Source of the DNA: Paracoccus bogoriensis
GTDB lineage: Bacteria > Pseudomonadota > Alphaproteobacteria > Rhodobacterales > Rhodobacteraceae
Assembly (NCBI RefSeq): GCF_019431455.1
Contig: NZ_JAHYSR010000007.1
Span: forward strand, 1-64,000
Direction of reading: 5' to 3'
DNA length: 64,000 nucleotides
Shown in pieces: positions 42,415 to 52,369 of this stretch; the stretch's first letter is position 1, and each line of letters starts with the position of its first letter. The notes under the pieces are model-generated. The model ran no database searches, was not told the origin of the DNA, and saw only the letters and a list, made by a program, of their open reading frames with translations. A program made the translations under genes and the position numbers.

Positions 42415-43244
42415 GCGATCAGGACGCAGTTTTCGGCAATCGCGGCAACCGCGACCTGTCGGTGGTCAATCCCCAGGGGCGCGGCACGACCGACGGCACC
42501 CGTCGTTCCGGCCCCGTGGGCGAGGGGCGCCCCGGCGATCCTTTCCTGATCGGCGAGAACATGACCGGCGGCTACGGCAAGGGCGCGGACATCCTGCACA
42601 ACTGCACCATCGCCGTGGAAAAGGGCCAGATCGCCGTGATCGTCGGCCCGAACGGCGCGGGCAAGTCCACCGCCATGAAGGCCATCTTCGGCATGTTGAA
42701 CCTGCGCCAGGGCAGCGTGCGGCTGGACGGGCGAGACATCACCGCGCTGAACCCGCAGGACCGGGTCAGGGCGGGGATGGGCTTCGTGCCGCAGGTCAAC
42801 AACATCTTTCCCTCGATGAGCGTCGAAGAGAACCTGGAAATGGGCGCCTATATCCGCAAGGACGACATCCGCGCCACGATGGAACAGGTCTATGAACTGT
42901 TCCCCGCCATCGCCGCCAAGCGCCGCCAGGCGGCGGGCGAATTGTCGGGCGGCCAGCGCCAGCAGGTCGCGGTGGGACGGGCGCTGATGACCCGACCTTC
43001 GGTCCTGATGCTCGACGAGCCGACTGCGGGCGTCAGCCCCATCGTGATGGACGAGCTTTTCGACCGCATCATCGCCATCGCACGCGGCGGCCTGCCCGTG
43101 CTGATGGTCGAGCAGAATGCACGCCAGGCCATGATGATCGCCGACAAGGCCTATGTGCTGGTGCAGGGGGCGAATGCGCATACCGGCACCGGAAAGGAAC
43201 TGATGCAGAACGACGAGGTGCGCCGCACCTTCCTGGGGGGCTGA
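42411..43244 (+). CDS. ABC transporter ATPase, LivF type, with N-terminal extension
   Basis: This 277-residue ATPase has GPNGAGKSTAMKAIFG, LSGGQRQQVAVGRAL and LMLDEPTAGVSP motifs. The first 45 or so residues are an extension rich in Gly, Arg, Asn and Asp, preceding the usual LivF start (FLIGENMTGGYGKG). LivF proteins are normally about 235-240 residues. The start overlaps the LivG stop, so the extension is likely translated. It forms a heterodimer with the LivG-type ATPase. Confidence 0.85.
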   Translation: MSDQDAVFGNRGNRDLSVVNPQGRGTTDGTRRSGPVGEGRPGDPFLIGENMTGGYGKGADILHNCTIAVEKGQIAVIVGPNGAGKSTAMKAIFGMLNLRQGSVRLDGRDITALNPQDRVRAGMGFVPQVNNIFPSMSVEENLEMGAYIRKDDIRATMEQVYELFPAIAAKRRQAAGELSGGQRQQVAVGRALMTRPSVLMLDEPTAGVSPIVMDELFDRIIAIARGGLPVLMVEQNARQAMMIADKAYVLVQGANAHTGTGKELMQNDEVRRTFLGG

Positions 43245-43247
43245 GCC

Positions 43248-44261
43248 ATGGATATCCTGAACGGCCTCGTGGTCTTTCTGAACTTCGTGTTCATCCCCGC
43301 CGCCGCCTATGGCGCGCAGCTTGCGCTCGGGGCGCTTGGCGTGACGCTGATCTATGGCATCCTGCGCTTTTCGAACTTCGCGCATGGCGACACGATGGCC
43401 TTCGGCACGGCCATCGTGATCCTGCTGACCTGGGGGTTGCAGGCGCTTGGCGTCTCGATCTTCCCGCTGCCGACCGCGCTGCTGGCGCTGCCGCTGGCCA
43501 TCGCACTGACGGCGCTGCTGGTCCTGGGCACGGACCGCGCGGTCTATCGCTTCTACCGCCGCCAGAAGGCCGCACCGATCATCTTCGTGATGGCCTCGGT
43601 GGGCGTGATGTTCGTGATGAACGGCCTGACGCGCCTGCTGATCGGAGTGAACGAACAGCGCTTCGACGACGGCGCGCGCTTCCTGATCGATGTCCGCACC
43701 TTCCGCGAGGTGACTGGCCTGGCCGAGGGCTTGGCGCTGCGCTCGACCCAGGCGCTGACGGTGGTGCTGGCCTTCGCGGTGATGGTGGCGCTGTTCTGGT
43801 TCCTGAACCGCACCCGGTCGGGCAAGGCGATGCGCGCCTATTCCGACAACGAGGATCTTGCGCTGCTGTCGGGGATCGACCCCGAACGCGTCGTGCGCCT
43901 GACCTGGATCATCGCGGCGGGGCTGATGGTGATTGCGGGCACGCTTTATGGTCTGGACAAGTCCTTCCGGCCCTTCAACTACTTCCAGATCCTGCTGCCG
44001 ATCTTCGCGGCTGCCATCGTGGGGGGCCTGGGCAATCCGCTCGGCGCCATTGCGGGCGGGTTTCTGGTCGCCTTTTCCGAGGTCGCAGTCACCTATCCCT
44101 GGGTGCGCGTGGTCAGCTATATCGCGCCCTGGTATGATCCGGGGCCGGGCAACCTGATGCAGCTTCTGGGCACCGAATACAAATTCGCCGTCAGCTTCGT
44201 GATCCTGATCGTGGTGCTGCTGTTCCGGCCCACGGGCCTGTTCCGCGGCAAGTCGGTCTAA
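43248..44261 (+). CDS. ABC transporter permease, LivH type
   Basis: This 337-residue permease has about eight helices and the LivH pattern LGVTLIYGILRFSNFAHGD near residue 30, with GRSGKAMRA-like RTRSGKAMRAYSDNEDLALL as ATPase contact. GGLGNPLGAIAGG is typical of the family. It starts three bases after the LivF stop. A substrate is not deducible from it. Confidence 0.88.
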   Translation: MDILNGLVVFLNFVFIPAAAYGAQLALGALGVTLIYGILRFSNFAHGDTMAFGTAIVILLTWGLQALGVSIFPLPTALLALPLAIALTALLVLGTDRAVYRFYRRQKAAPIIFVMASVGVMFVMNGLTRLLIGVNEQRFDDGARFLIDVRTFREVTGLAEGLALRSTQALTVVLAFAVMVALFWFLNRTRSGKAMRAYSDNEDLALLSGIDPERVVRLTWIIAAGLMVIAGTLYGLDKSFRPFNYFQILLPIFAAAIVGGLGNPLGAIAGGFLVAFSEVAVTYPWVRVVSYIAPWYDPGPGNLMQLLGTEYKFAVSFVILIVVLLFRPTGLFRGKSV

Positions 44262-44274
44262 GGAGGGGTTCATC

Positions 44275-45606
44275 ATGGCAACAAACCGACAAGCCGCAGC
44301 CTCCAGCCCCTGGCGGGCGCCCATCGTGCTGGCGATCCTGGCCGTGCTGTTTCTGCTGGAGGGCACGGTCAGGAACGCGATGTTCTCGGGCAGTTGGAAC
44401 ACGGCGCTGGCAATCCTGAACATGGGGCTGATCTCGGCCATCGTGGCGCTTGGGGTGAACATGCAATGGGGCTATGCGGGCCTCTTCAACGTAGGGGTCG
44501 TGGGCTTTCTGGCCCTGGGTGGACTGGCCCCGGTGCTGGTCTCGCTTCCGCCGGTCGAAGGCGCATGGGAAGCGGGCGGGCCGCGACTGATCCTGTCGCT
44601 TCTGGTAGGGCTGGGGGTGCTGGCGGCAGCCAGCCTTGTCTGGCGGCGGTGGCGCAAGGGCTGGGCGGTGGCGCTGGTGCTCATCGCGGGCTTCTTTCTC
44701 TTTCGCCACCTGTTCGATCCGGCCGTCGCGGCCATCGAGGCCAACAACCCCGCGCGGCACGGCAATATCGGCGGGCTGGGCCTGCCGGTGCTGGTCTCGT
44801 GGCTGGTGGGCGGGCTGTTTGCCGCCGCCGCGGCCTGGGCGATCGGCAAGGTCGCGCTTGGCCTGCGGTCGGATTATCTGGCCATCGCCACGCTCGGCAT
44901 CGGCGAAATCATCGTGGCGGTGCTGCGCAACGAGGAATGGCTGGCGCGCGGCGTGATGAACGTCACCTCGATCCCGCGCCCCGTCGCGTATGAGATCGAC
45001 CTGCAGCGCAACCCCGACTTTGTCGCGTTCGCCCAAGGCTGGGGCCTGCCCGTGGCCGAGGCGTCGGGGATCTGGGTCAAGCTGTCCTACATGTCGCTGT
45101 TTCTCGTGGTGCTGCTGGTCATCATCCTGCTGGCCGAACTGGCGCTGAAATCGCCCTGGGGGCGGATGATGCGCGCCATCCGCGACAACGAGACCGCGGC
45201 CGGGGCGATGGGCAAGAACGTCACCGGGCGGCACCTTCAGGTGTTCATCCTGGGCTCGGCCGTCATCGGCATCGCCGGGGCGATGATGGTGACGCTGGAC
45301 GGGCTTCTGGCGCCGACCAGCTACAACCCGCTGCGCTACACCTTTCTCATCTGGGTCATGGTGATCGTCGGCGGCTCGGGCAACAACTGGGGCGCGGTTC
45401 TGGGCGCGGTGCTGATCTGGTTCCTCTGGATCAAGGCCGAGGTCTGGGGCCCTGCCCTGATCGCGCTTCTGACCGGGCCGATGGCCGATGGCCCGCTCAA
45501 GGCGCATCTGCTGGAAAGCGCGCCGCATATGCGCTTCATCGCGATGGGGGCGGTCCTGCTGCTGGTCCTGCGCTTCGCGCCGCGCGGGCTGGTGCCCGAA
45601 CGCTGA
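44275..45606 (+). CDS. ABC transporter permease, LivM type
   Basis: This 443-residue permease has about ten helices and the LivM motifs GVNMQWGYAGLFNVGVVGFL, ATLGIGEIIVAV, and RAIRDNETAAGAMGKNV for ATPase contact. GGAGGGGT lies shortly before its ATG, 13 bp after the LivH stop. Length is longer than average owing to two extra helices around 105-170. It ends the operon, followed by a bidirectional terminator. Confidence 0.88.
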   Translation: MATNRQAAASSPWRAPIVLAILAVLFLLEGTVRNAMFSGSWNTALAILNMGLISAIVALGVNMQWGYAGLFNVGVVGFLALGGLAPVLVSLPPVEGAWEAGGPRLILSLLVGLGVLAAASLVWRRWRKGWAVALVLIAGFFLFRHLFDPAVAAIEANNPARHGNIGGLGLPVLVSWLVGGLFAAAAAWAIGKVALGLRSDYLAIATLGIGEIIVAVLRNEEWLARGVMNVTSIPRPVAYEIDLQRNPDFVAFAQGWGLPVAEASGIWVKLSYMSLFLVVLLVIILLAELALKSPWGRMMRAIRDNETAAGAMGKNVTGRHLQVFILGSAVIGIAGAMMVTLDGLLAPTSYNPLRYTFLIWVMVIVGGSGNNWGAVLGAVLIWFLWIKAEVWGPALIALLTGPMADGPLKAHLLESAPHMRFIAMGAVLLLVLRFAPRGLVPER

Positions 45607-45622
45607 CCACAACGCGGATCGA

Positions 45623-45650
45623 AAAAGGGGGCGCCACGGCGCCCCCTTTT
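45623..45650. terminator. Bidirectional terminator between LivM-type and apbE genes
   Basis: AAAAGGGGGCGCC and GGCGCCCCCTTTT form a strong hairpin with an A-run on one side and T-run on the other. It lies 17 bp after the LivM-type stop and 20 bp from the end of the convergent apbE gene, so it can end both. Confidence 0.85.
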
Positions 45651-45669
45651 ATTTGCGGACCTTGACCTT

Positions 45670-46590
45670 TCAGGCCGGGCGGATGCGCTCTACCCTGCCC
45701 CGCCGGTCCAGCAGCAGCACCTCGCGCACATCCCCCAGCAGGGTGGCCACGGCCGCGATCTCTTCCGTGCTCATCAGGCAGGCCGCCGTCGAGAACCCGT
45801 CGGCCATGGCCGCACTGTCCGCCACCACCGCCACGCTGGACCATGGCGGTTCCTCGCCGCCAAGCGGGTTCAGGATATGGAAGATGCCGGGCGCCACGCT
45901 CAGCGCACCGGGGCTGGACACGGCCAGAGCCGTATCCTGCAAGACCACGCGGCCAAAGCGACCCTTCTGGGGGTCCAGAACACCCATCCGCCAAGGCCCT
46001 CCTGCCGTCGCCGTCTCGCCCATATCGACGCAGAGCCGCGTCAGACCCGCCTCGCGCAGGACTTGCCGCACCGCGTCGCTGGCCGCCCCCTGCGCGATCC
46101 CGTTCAGGCTGAGCGCCTGCCCCGCGTCCAGATGCAGGCCGCGCCGCCCCGGCGCGGGCAAGGCGACGCGGCCCCAGCCGACCAGCGCCCGTGCCGCGCT
46201 GATGTCGCCGCCCGTCGCATGGGCCAGCCACAGCGGCTGGATCGTCGGATCGAACCGCCCCCCGGTCGCACGGTGCAGTCGGTCGCAAAGGTCCAGCATC
46301 GCCCGCCAGCGCGCATCCAGATCGGGCAGATGCCCCGCCGCATTCAGGCGCGACAGGTCGGAGGCGGCGCGGAACAGGCTGAACCGGGCCTCGTAGGCCT
46401 CGATCTCGTGGCGGGCGCGGGCCAGGGCGGGGCGCGTCACCTCGGGCGGGCCATCCAGCGTGATGCTGACCTCTGCCCCAAGCGCCACGCCCCGCCATGT
46501 CAGGCGCGGGGCAGGTGCGGCACCGGCCGAGCCCGTCAGCCCGGTCGCGGCCGAGATCGCCAGAAAGCGGCGGCGCGACAGCCCGCTCAT
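45670..46590 (-). CDS. apbE: ApbE-type FAD:protein FMN transferase
   Basis: ApbE moves FMN from FAD onto a threonine of target flavoproteins in the periplasm. This 306-residue copy has a twin-arginine signal (SRRRFLAISAATG, residues 5-17), the conserved GGDISAARALVGWG-like segment and DMGETATAGGPWRMGVLDP. It is encoded after the NosR-like gene with a four-base overlap; in nitrous-oxide-reductase clusters this partner is called NosX. The NosR-like protein is its likely substrate. Confidence 0.87.
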   Translation of the reverse strand: MSGLSRRRFLAISAATGLTGSAGAAPAPRLTWRGVALGAEVSITLDGPPEVTRPALARARHEIEAYEARFSLFRAASDLSRLNAAGHLPDLDARWRAMLDLCDRLHRATGGRFDPTIQPLWLAHATGGDISAARALVGWGRVALPAPGRRGLHLDAGQALSLNGIAQGAASDAVRQVLREAGLTRLCVDMGETATAGGPWRMGVLDPQKGRFGRVVLQDTALAVSSPGALSVAPGIFHILNPLGGEEPPWSSVAVVADSAAMADGFSTAACLMSTEEIAAVATLLGDVREVLLLDRRGRVERIRPA

Positions 46591-48695
46591 GCGCCGGCCT
46601 CCTGCGGTTGCGGCACAAGGGCCGGAGGCCGCGAGCCGGTCCGCCCGGCGCGTCTTGCCGCCAGGACCAGCGGCACGCAGCGGCTTTGATCATCATGGAT
46701 CGCGACACAATCGAGGCATTGGAAACACTCGGAATAATCAATCCGACCGCTTTTCTCGATGGCACCATACCTGCATTTGACGCGGCACAGATGACAGGGA
46801 CTGCCGCATTCGACGCGCCGCGCGATCCAGTCGCGCCCGCGCAGCAGCCCGCCCAGGGCCATGAAGGCGCCCAGCGGGCAGAGATAGCGGCAAAAGCCCT
46901 TGAACAGCACCATGCCCAGGGCCAGCCAGAACAGCGCGTAGGCCACGAAATACCATTCGCGCTGGAAATGGACGGTGATCGCGGTCTTGAAGGGCTCGAT
47001 CTCGGCGGCCTTGTCCACATGCTGCGGCGCCAGAAAGACCAGCGCGACCAGCCCGGCCAGCGCGACGTATTTCAGCGATTTCAGCCGCCGGTCCCACCGG
47101 GCCGAGGGGGTGATCTGCGGCAGACGCAGCGCCCGGCCCAGATGATGCGCGAATTCCTGAAGCGCCCCGAACGGACACAGCCAGCCGCAGAAAAGCCCCC
47201 TGCCCCACAGCACGAAGCCCAGGATCGCCGCCGCCCAGACCAGCAGCGAAAACGGATCGTAAAGCAGAAAGGCATAGCTGCCCCCCTCGACGGCGCTGCG
47301 CAGCACCGCAAGGGGCGTGACGATCGACAATTGCCCCTGCCCCCAGAAGCCCACGAAGCCCGTCATCACAGCCAGGATCAGCAACCGCGCGGGCGTGAAA
47401 TGGCGCCAGCCCGCCAGCCGGTTCATCCGCGCGCCAAGCGCCCAGACCAACGCCCCCAGCCCCGTTGCCAGAAGGATCAGATCGACCTGCCGGTTCTGAA
47501 GCGCCTCAAGCCAGGGCGGCACAGGGACGGGCGGCACCTCGCGGAGGAAGAACCGCTCGTCGGTCTGGTGGTCCAGCGACAGTTCGACCCGGCCGACCTC
47601 GGGGGTGATATAGCCATGCTCGCGCACGGCCTCGATCAGCAGGGTGAAGGGCTCGGCGGGGTTGAAGCCCAGCCTGCGGTCGGTGCGCAGGATCAGCGCC
47701 GTCCCCTGGGGCACGCCGGGGGCCAGATCGACCAGGAAATCGGCATCGCGCAGCGCGATGGGCAGACCGCCCTGTTCGGCCTTGATCAGGTCGGGGGCGG
47801 TGTTGCGGACGAAATCCTCGCTGACCAGCCCATGCCGCCCTGCATCGATCAGCAGCAGGAACTCGTCCGTCGGTGCCACGCCGCGAAACCGGTCCATCTG
47901 GTCGATGGTGGACTGGTCCAGCGCCGCGCGGGCCAGTGCGGGCGGCGTCACATCGACCAGCCACAGGTCCAGATAGGGATCGTCCGGCCGGGCCCGGGCT
48001 TCGGGGTCGGATTGCGCCCAGATCGTGCCTGCAAAGGCCGCGTCGATCTGGGCATTGCTGACCTGAAGGCGGCTGACCAGCCCCTGCGCCACCAGATCGC
48101 CCCATGTCAGCGCCTCGTCATGGTCGAAATCGGGGCGTGCGGCGGGGGCGGCAACGCGGCCTTGCAGATGCTCGCGCGCGACGGTATGGGCGGCCGCCAT
48201 GATCGATTCATGCGCGATCCGGACCGAGGCCGTGGCCTTCGTCACCCCGTCCAGATGCACCAGCGCCGAGCCGCTGTCGGCGCCGCCATAGGGCGTGCCG
48301 ATGGTCATGGGCGACCAGATCGACTTGCCCGCATATTGTTCGAAGAACTCGCGGAACGGCCCCTCTCCCATGCCCGAGACGAAGATCGGCTCGTTGTGGT
48401 GGACCAGCCGCACGGTGACGATGGTCCCCTCGCGGTCCAGCACCACGACCACGTTGACCGGCGCACCGGCAAAGCCCGGCAGCGGCGCATAGGGCTGTGT
48501 GGTAAAAGCATAACCCGCCGGCGCGCCGCCCGAGTTCAGCACCTGATACAGGCCCTTGTCGTTCAGCGCCTCGCCCAGGGCGAAGGGCGGCGGGACATAG
48601 GCCAGCATCTCGTCGGCCGACAGTGCCTGGGCCCGCGCCTGCAAGGGCAGAAGGCCGATCAGCAACACGAGGACAAGACGAAGCAGCGACATCAT
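46587..48695 (-). CDS. nosR: NosR-family membrane flavo-iron-sulfur protein
   Basis: This 702-residue protein matches NosR, which supplies electrons for nitrous oxide reductase. It has a signal peptide (1-23), a periplasmic FMN-binding domain with DGVTKATASV at 149-158, membrane helices (about 405-600), two CPxG turns (CPFGALQEF, CPLGAF) and a C-terminal ferredoxin-like segment (CHLCRVKCRYG, CFQCLDC). The flavinylation motif has Lys153 where Gly is usual; Thr155 would carry FMN. No nosZ, nosD, nosF or nosY is in this window. It is co-encoded with apbE. It may serve another electron acceptor. Confidence 0.82.
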   Translation of the reverse strand: MMSLLRLVLVLLIGLLPLQARAQALSADEMLAYVPPPFALGEALNDKGLYQVLNSGGAPAGYAFTTQPYAPLPGFAGAPVNVVVVLDREGTIVTVRLVHHNEPIFVSGMGEGPFREFFEQYAGKSIWSPMTIGTPYGGADSGSALVHLDGVTKATASVRIAHESIMAAAHTVAREHLQGRVAAPAARPDFDHDEALTWGDLVAQGLVSRLQVSNAQIDAAFAGTIWAQSDPEARARPDDPYLDLWLVDVTPPALARAALDQSTIDQMDRFRGVAPTDEFLLLIDAGRHGLVSEDFVRNTAPDLIKAEQGGLPIALRDADFLVDLAPGVPQGTALILRTDRRLGFNPAEPFTLLIEAVREHGYITPEVGRVELSLDHQTDERFFLREVPPVPVPPWLEALQNRQVDLILLATGLGALVWALGARMNRLAGWRHFTPARLLILAVMTGFVGFWGQGQLSIVTPLAVLRSAVEGGSYAFLLYDPFSLLVWAAAILGFVLWGRGLFCGWLCPFGALQEFAHHLGRALRLPQITPSARWDRRLKSLKYVALAGLVALVFLAPQHVDKAAEIEPFKTAITVHFQREWYFVAYALFWLALGMVLFKGFCRYLCPLGAFMALGGLLRGRDWIARRVECGSPCHLCRVKCRYGAIEKSGRIDYSECFQCLDCVAIHDDQSRCVPLVLAARRAGRTGSRPPALVPQPQEAGA

Positions 48696-48757
48696 GGGCC
48701 AAGGCTATGCCTGCGGGCCGGGCCTGCCTATTCGACTTTCGGCAGGGGCGGGGACGT

Positions 48758-48783
48758 GAAAAACCCGGCCGCAGGGGCCGGGC
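48758..48783 (-). terminator. Terminator after the PQQ dehydrogenase gene
   Basis: CCCGGCC at 48764-48770 pairs with GGCCGGG at 48776-48782 with a GCAGG loop. The minus strand then reads into a T-run (complement of 48759-48763). It lies 25 bp past the dehydrogenase stop. Confidence 0.75.
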
Positions 48784-48807
48784 TTCGCAGTGTCGCGGAT
48801 GACGCGA

Positions 48808-50553
48808 TCAGTTGGCCGAGGCCAGAAGCTGGTCGGGGATGCGGAAGGTCCAGACCGAACCGCCCTGGTTCAGATAGGACACCTCCTGCGCCACCTCGCC
48901 ACCCCAGAGCGGCACGGCCCCGCCCCAGCCCGAGACGACCGACAGCCATTGCACGCCATCTTCGTCTTCCCAGGTGACAGGCTGGCCGGTCACACCCGAC
49001 CCGGTCTGGAACTGCCAGAGAATCTCGCCCGTCTCGTCGTTGATCGCCTGGATATAGCCTTCGGGCGTGCCGTAGAAGACCAGCCCCCCCGCCGTTGCCA
49101 TGGTCGAACCCCAGAGCGGCGCGCCATTGGGAACCTCGAACTTGATCTCCATCGTGTTCGGGTCGATCGCCTTCAGCGCGCCGATATGATCCTCGAACAG
49201 CGGCTTGATGGTGAAGCCCGCACCCAGATAGGCCGCGCCCTGACGATAGGTGATCGGCTCGTTCCAGATATCCATGCCCCATTCGTTCGAGGGCACGTAG
49301 AAATAGCCCGTGCGCTGCGAATAGGACATGTGCTGCCAGTTCTTGCCGCCCAGGAAGCCCGGCACGGCCCAGACGACCTCGCCCTTTTGCCCGTCGGCTG
49401 CGTCCGCAGGGTTGCCCGGACGGTTCTCGGGATTGTAGATCGGGCGGCCGTTCTCGTCGATGCCGCTGGCCCAGGTGATATCCTTCACGAAGGGCATGGC
49501 GTCCACGAAGCTGCCATCCTCGCGGTTGAGCACATAGAAGAAGCCGTTGCGATCCGCCGTGGCCAGGCGGCCATTGCCGTTGGCGTCGGTGAAGGGGATC
49601 ACCTCGTTCACACCATCATAATCCCAACCCTCCCAGGGCGTGGTCTGGAAATACCACTTGATCTCGCCCGTGGCGGGGTCGAGGCCGATGCGGCTGGCGG
49701 CATAGAGGTTGTCGCCCTCGCGCAGGTGGCTGTTCCAGGGCGCGGGGTTGCCGGTGCCGAAGATCAGCGTGTCGGTCTGGGCGTCATAGGTGCCGCCCAG
49801 CCAGGGCGCGCCGCCGCCGGTTTTCCACATGTCGCCCGGCCAGCTGGCATTCAGCGTGCCGGTCATGGTGCTTTCCTCGCCGTTCAGCTCGCCCATGTGC
49901 CCCTCGATCACGGGGCGGCGCCAGACCAGTTCGCCATTCTCGGCGTCGCGGGCCTCGATGGCGCCGACGATGCCGAACTCACCGCCGGAATTGCCGGTGA
50001 TGACCAGTCCGTTCACGATCAGGGGCGCGGCGGTGTAGCTGTAACCCTCGCGGTAATCGGCGATGCGCTTGTTCCAGACGACCGCGCCGGTCTTGCGGTC
50101 CAGCGCGACGATGCGCGCGTCCAGCGTGCCGAAATAAATGTTGTCGCCATAGATCGCCGCGCCGCGGTTGATCACGTCGCAGCAAGGCAGGATGCCTTCG
50201 GGCAGGCGGGCGTCGTATTGCCAGATCTTGCGGCCGGTCTTGGCGTCCAGCGCGAAGACGCGGCTATACGAGCCGGTCACATACATCACACCGTCATAGA
50301 TCAGCGGCTGCGATTGCTGGCCGCGCTGGCGTTCGCCGCCGAAGCTGAAGGACCAGGCCGGGAACAGGTTCTTCACTGTCTCGCGGTTGATCTGGTCCAG
50401 CGGGCTATAGCGCTGCCAGTCCCGGCCCATGCCGTTGGTCACAACCTGAGTCGTGATGGTCTGGTCGTTCAGAAGATCCTCCTCGGTCACCTGTGCGAAC
50501 GCGCCAGGCGTCGCCATCATGCCGATGCAGGCGGCCATTACGAACTTGTTCAT
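48808..50553 (-). CDS. PQQ-dependent alcohol dehydrogenase with lanthanide signature
   Basis: This 581-residue periplasmic quinoprotein oxidises a primary alcohol and passes electrons to cytochrome c. It has a signal peptide ending GAFA-QV at about residue 20, the eight-bladed propeller, the vicinal disulfide Cys124-Cys125 in PCCDVINRG, and metal ligands Glu192 and Asn269. The catalytic region is [10 protein letters not shown]: Asp311 with an extra Asp313, the pattern of lanthanide-dependent XoxF and ExaF/PedH enzymes rather than calcium MxaF. Sequence seems closer to the ethanol-type group. No cytochrome or PQQ gene is adjacent. ATG 50553 has GGAGGAGAGA ahead; further open sequence is antisense to guaA. 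Confidence 0.88.
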   Translation of the reverse strand: MNKFVMAACIGMMATPGAFAQVTEEDLLNDQTITTQVVTNGMGRDWQRYSPLDQINRETVKNLFPAWSFSFGGERQRGQQSQPLIYDGVMYVTGSYSRVFALDAKTGRKIWQYDARLPEGILPCCDVINRGAAIYGDNIYFGTLDARIVALDRKTGAVVWNKRIADYREGYSYTAAPLIVNGLVITGNSGGEFGIVGAIEARDAENGELVWRRPVIEGHMGELNGEESTMTGTLNASWPGDMWKTGGGAPWLGGTYDAQTDTLIFGTGNPAPWNSHLREGDNLYAASRIGLDPATGEIKWYFQTTPWEGWDYDGVNEVIPFTDANGNGRLATADRNGFFYVLNREDGSFVDAMPFVKDITWASGIDENGRPIYNPENRPGNPADAADGQKGEVVWAVPGFLGGKNWQHMSYSQRTGYFYVPSNEWGMDIWNEPITYRQGAAYLGAGFTIKPLFEDHIGALKAIDPNTMEIKFEVPNGAPLWGSTMATAGGLVFYGTPEGYIQAINDETGEILWQFQTGSGVTGQPVTWEDEDGVQWLSVVSGWGGAVPLWGGEVAQEVSYLNQGGSVWTFRIPDQLLASAN

Positions 50554-50751
50554 CCTCTCTCCTCCCAAGGGGCCGGGCTGGACCGGGCGACGGTGACGGC
50601 ACGGCAGAACAGACATGCCCGCAGTATCAGCAGTGCGAGAGAGGCTTGAAAATTGCACATTGGTCTTAGGTCCGCCTTGGCCATGACGCATTGCGCGGCG
50701 ATGGGCCTCGGGGGGCTTGCGCGAGGCGGGTGGCGCGCTTAAAGGCGGGCC

Positions 50752-52311
50752 ATGACACAGCATCAGCGCCTTCTGATCATCGACTTCGGCAGCCAGGTGA
50801 CCCAGCTTATCGCGCGGCGTCTGCGCGAGCTGAACGTCTATTGCGAAATCCGCCCCTTCAACCTGCTGACCGATGCGGCGCTGCGCGAGATGGCGCCGCA
50901 GGCGATCATCCTGTCCGGCGGACCGGCCAGCGTGACCGATCCGGGCAGCCCCCGCGCACCTCAGGCGGTGTTCGAGATGGGCGTTCCGGTCTTCGGCATC
51001 TGCTACGGCCAGCAGGTGATGATGGCGCAGCTTGGCGGTGCCGTCGAGGCGGGCCATCATGCCGAATACGGCCGCGCCTTCATCACCCCCGCCGCGGGGC
51101 ACAAGGGCGATGGCATCTTTGCCGGCTTGTTCCAGACGGGCCGCGAAGAGGTCTGGATGAGCCATGGCGACCGCGTCACGCGGCTTGCCCCCGGCTTCGA
51201 GGTGATCGGCACTTCGCCCAACGCCCCCCTTGCGATGATCGCGGACGAGGCGCGGCGCTTCTATGGCGTGCAGTTCCACCCCGAGGTGCATCACACCCCC
51301 AATGGTCGCCGGATGCTGGAAAACTTCGTCCGGCTGGCGGGCTTCACCGGCGACTGGACCATGGCCTCTTACAAGGACGAGGCGATCCGCAAGATCCGCG
51401 AGCAGGTCGGCGACCGCAAGGTGATCTGCGGCCTCTCGGGCGGGGTGGACAGCTCGGTCGCGGCGGTTCTGATCCATCAGGCGATCGGCGACCAACTGAC
51501 CTGCGTCTTTGTCGATCACGGCCTTCTGCGCCTGAACGAGGCCGAGCAGGTCGTGGCCATGTTCCGCGACAATTACAACATCCCGCTGATCCACGCGAAT
51601 GAAAGCGAGCTGTTCCTGGGCGCGCTGGAAGGCGTCAGCGATCCCGAGGTCAAGCGCAAGACCATCGGGCGGCTGTTCATCGACGTGTTCCAGAAATACG
51701 CAAGCCAGATCGAGGGCGCGGATTTCCTGGCCCAAGGCACGCTTTACCCGGACGTGATCGAAAGCGTCAGCTTCTCGGGCGGGCCTTCGGTCACGATCAA
51801 GTCGCACCACAATGTCGGCGGCCTGCCCGAGAAGATGGGCCTGAAGCTGGTGGAACCCCTGCGCGAGCTGTTCAAGGACGAGGTCCGCGCGCTTGGCCGC
51901 GAACTGGGCCTGCCCGAAAGCTTCATCGGCCGCCACCCCTTCCCCGGCCCGGGCCTGGCGATCCGCTGCCCCGGCGAGATCACCCGCGAAAAGCTGGAGA
52001 TCCTGCGCAAGGCCGATGCGATCTTCATCGACCAGATCCGCAAGCATGGTTTGTATGACGAGATCTGGCAGGCCTTCGTGGCCATCCTGCCGGTCCGCAC
52101 CGTCGGCGTGATGGGCGACGGGCGGACCTACGACTATGCCTGCGCATTGCGGGCCGTGACCTCGGTTGACGGGATGACAGCGGATTACTACCCGTTCACC
52201 CACGACTTCCTGGGCGAGACCGCGACGCGGATCATCAACGAGGTCAAGGGCATCAACCGCTGCACTTATGACATCACCTCGAAGCCCCCGGGCACGATCG
52301 AGTGGGAATGA
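50752..52311 (+). CDS. guaA: GMP synthase (glutamine-hydrolysing)
   Basis: GuaA converts XMP to GMP. This 519-residue protein has the class I amidotransferase domain (Cys84 in GICYGQQ, and the His-Glu pair in HPEVHH), the ATP-pyrophosphatase domain with [13 protein letters not shown] (about 229-241), and the dimerisation domain ending GTIEWE. It is divergent from the PQQ dehydrogenase gene, with about 200 bp between, and ends in a strong terminator. Confidence 0.97.
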   Translation: MTQHQRLLIIDFGSQVTQLIARRLRELNVYCEIRPFNLLTDAALREMAPQAIILSGGPASVTDPGSPRAPQAVFEMGVPVFGICYGQQVMMAQLGGAVEAGHHAEYGRAFITPAAGHKGDGIFAGLFQTGREEVWMSHGDRVTRLAPGFEVIGTSPNAPLAMIADEARRFYGVQFHPEVHHTPNGRRMLENFVRLAGFTGDWTMASYKDEAIRKIREQVGDRKVICGLSGGVDSSVAAVLIHQAIGDQLTCVFVDHGLLRLNEAEQVVAMFRDNYNIPLIHANESELFLGALEGVSDPEVKRKTIGRLFIDVFQKYASQIEGADFLAQGTLYPDVIESVSFSGGPSVTIKSHHNVGGLPEKMGLKLVEPLRELFKDEVRALGRELGLPESFIGRHPFPGPGLAIRCPGEITREKLEILRKADAIFIDQIRKHGLYDEIWQAFVAILPVRTVGVMGDGRTYDYACALRAVTSVDGMTADYYPFTHDFLGETATRIINEVKGINRCTYDITSKPPGTIEWE

Positions 52312-52334
52312 AGGCCGCGCGCCCCTCTCACCGC

Positions 52335-52359
52335 AAGCCCGCCCCGAGGCGGGCTTTTT
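52335..52359 (+). terminator. Terminator after guaA
   Basis: AAGCCCGCC and GGCGGGCTT flank a CCGA loop, and TTT follows. It ends 11 bp before the convergent ribD stop. Confidence 0.85.
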
Positions 52360-52369
52360 CATGCGCCGT

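Noticed and set aside
42372-44462. 696-codon minus-strand frame across the LivF/LivH-type genes
   Set aside because: Antisense shadow with no recognisable domain.
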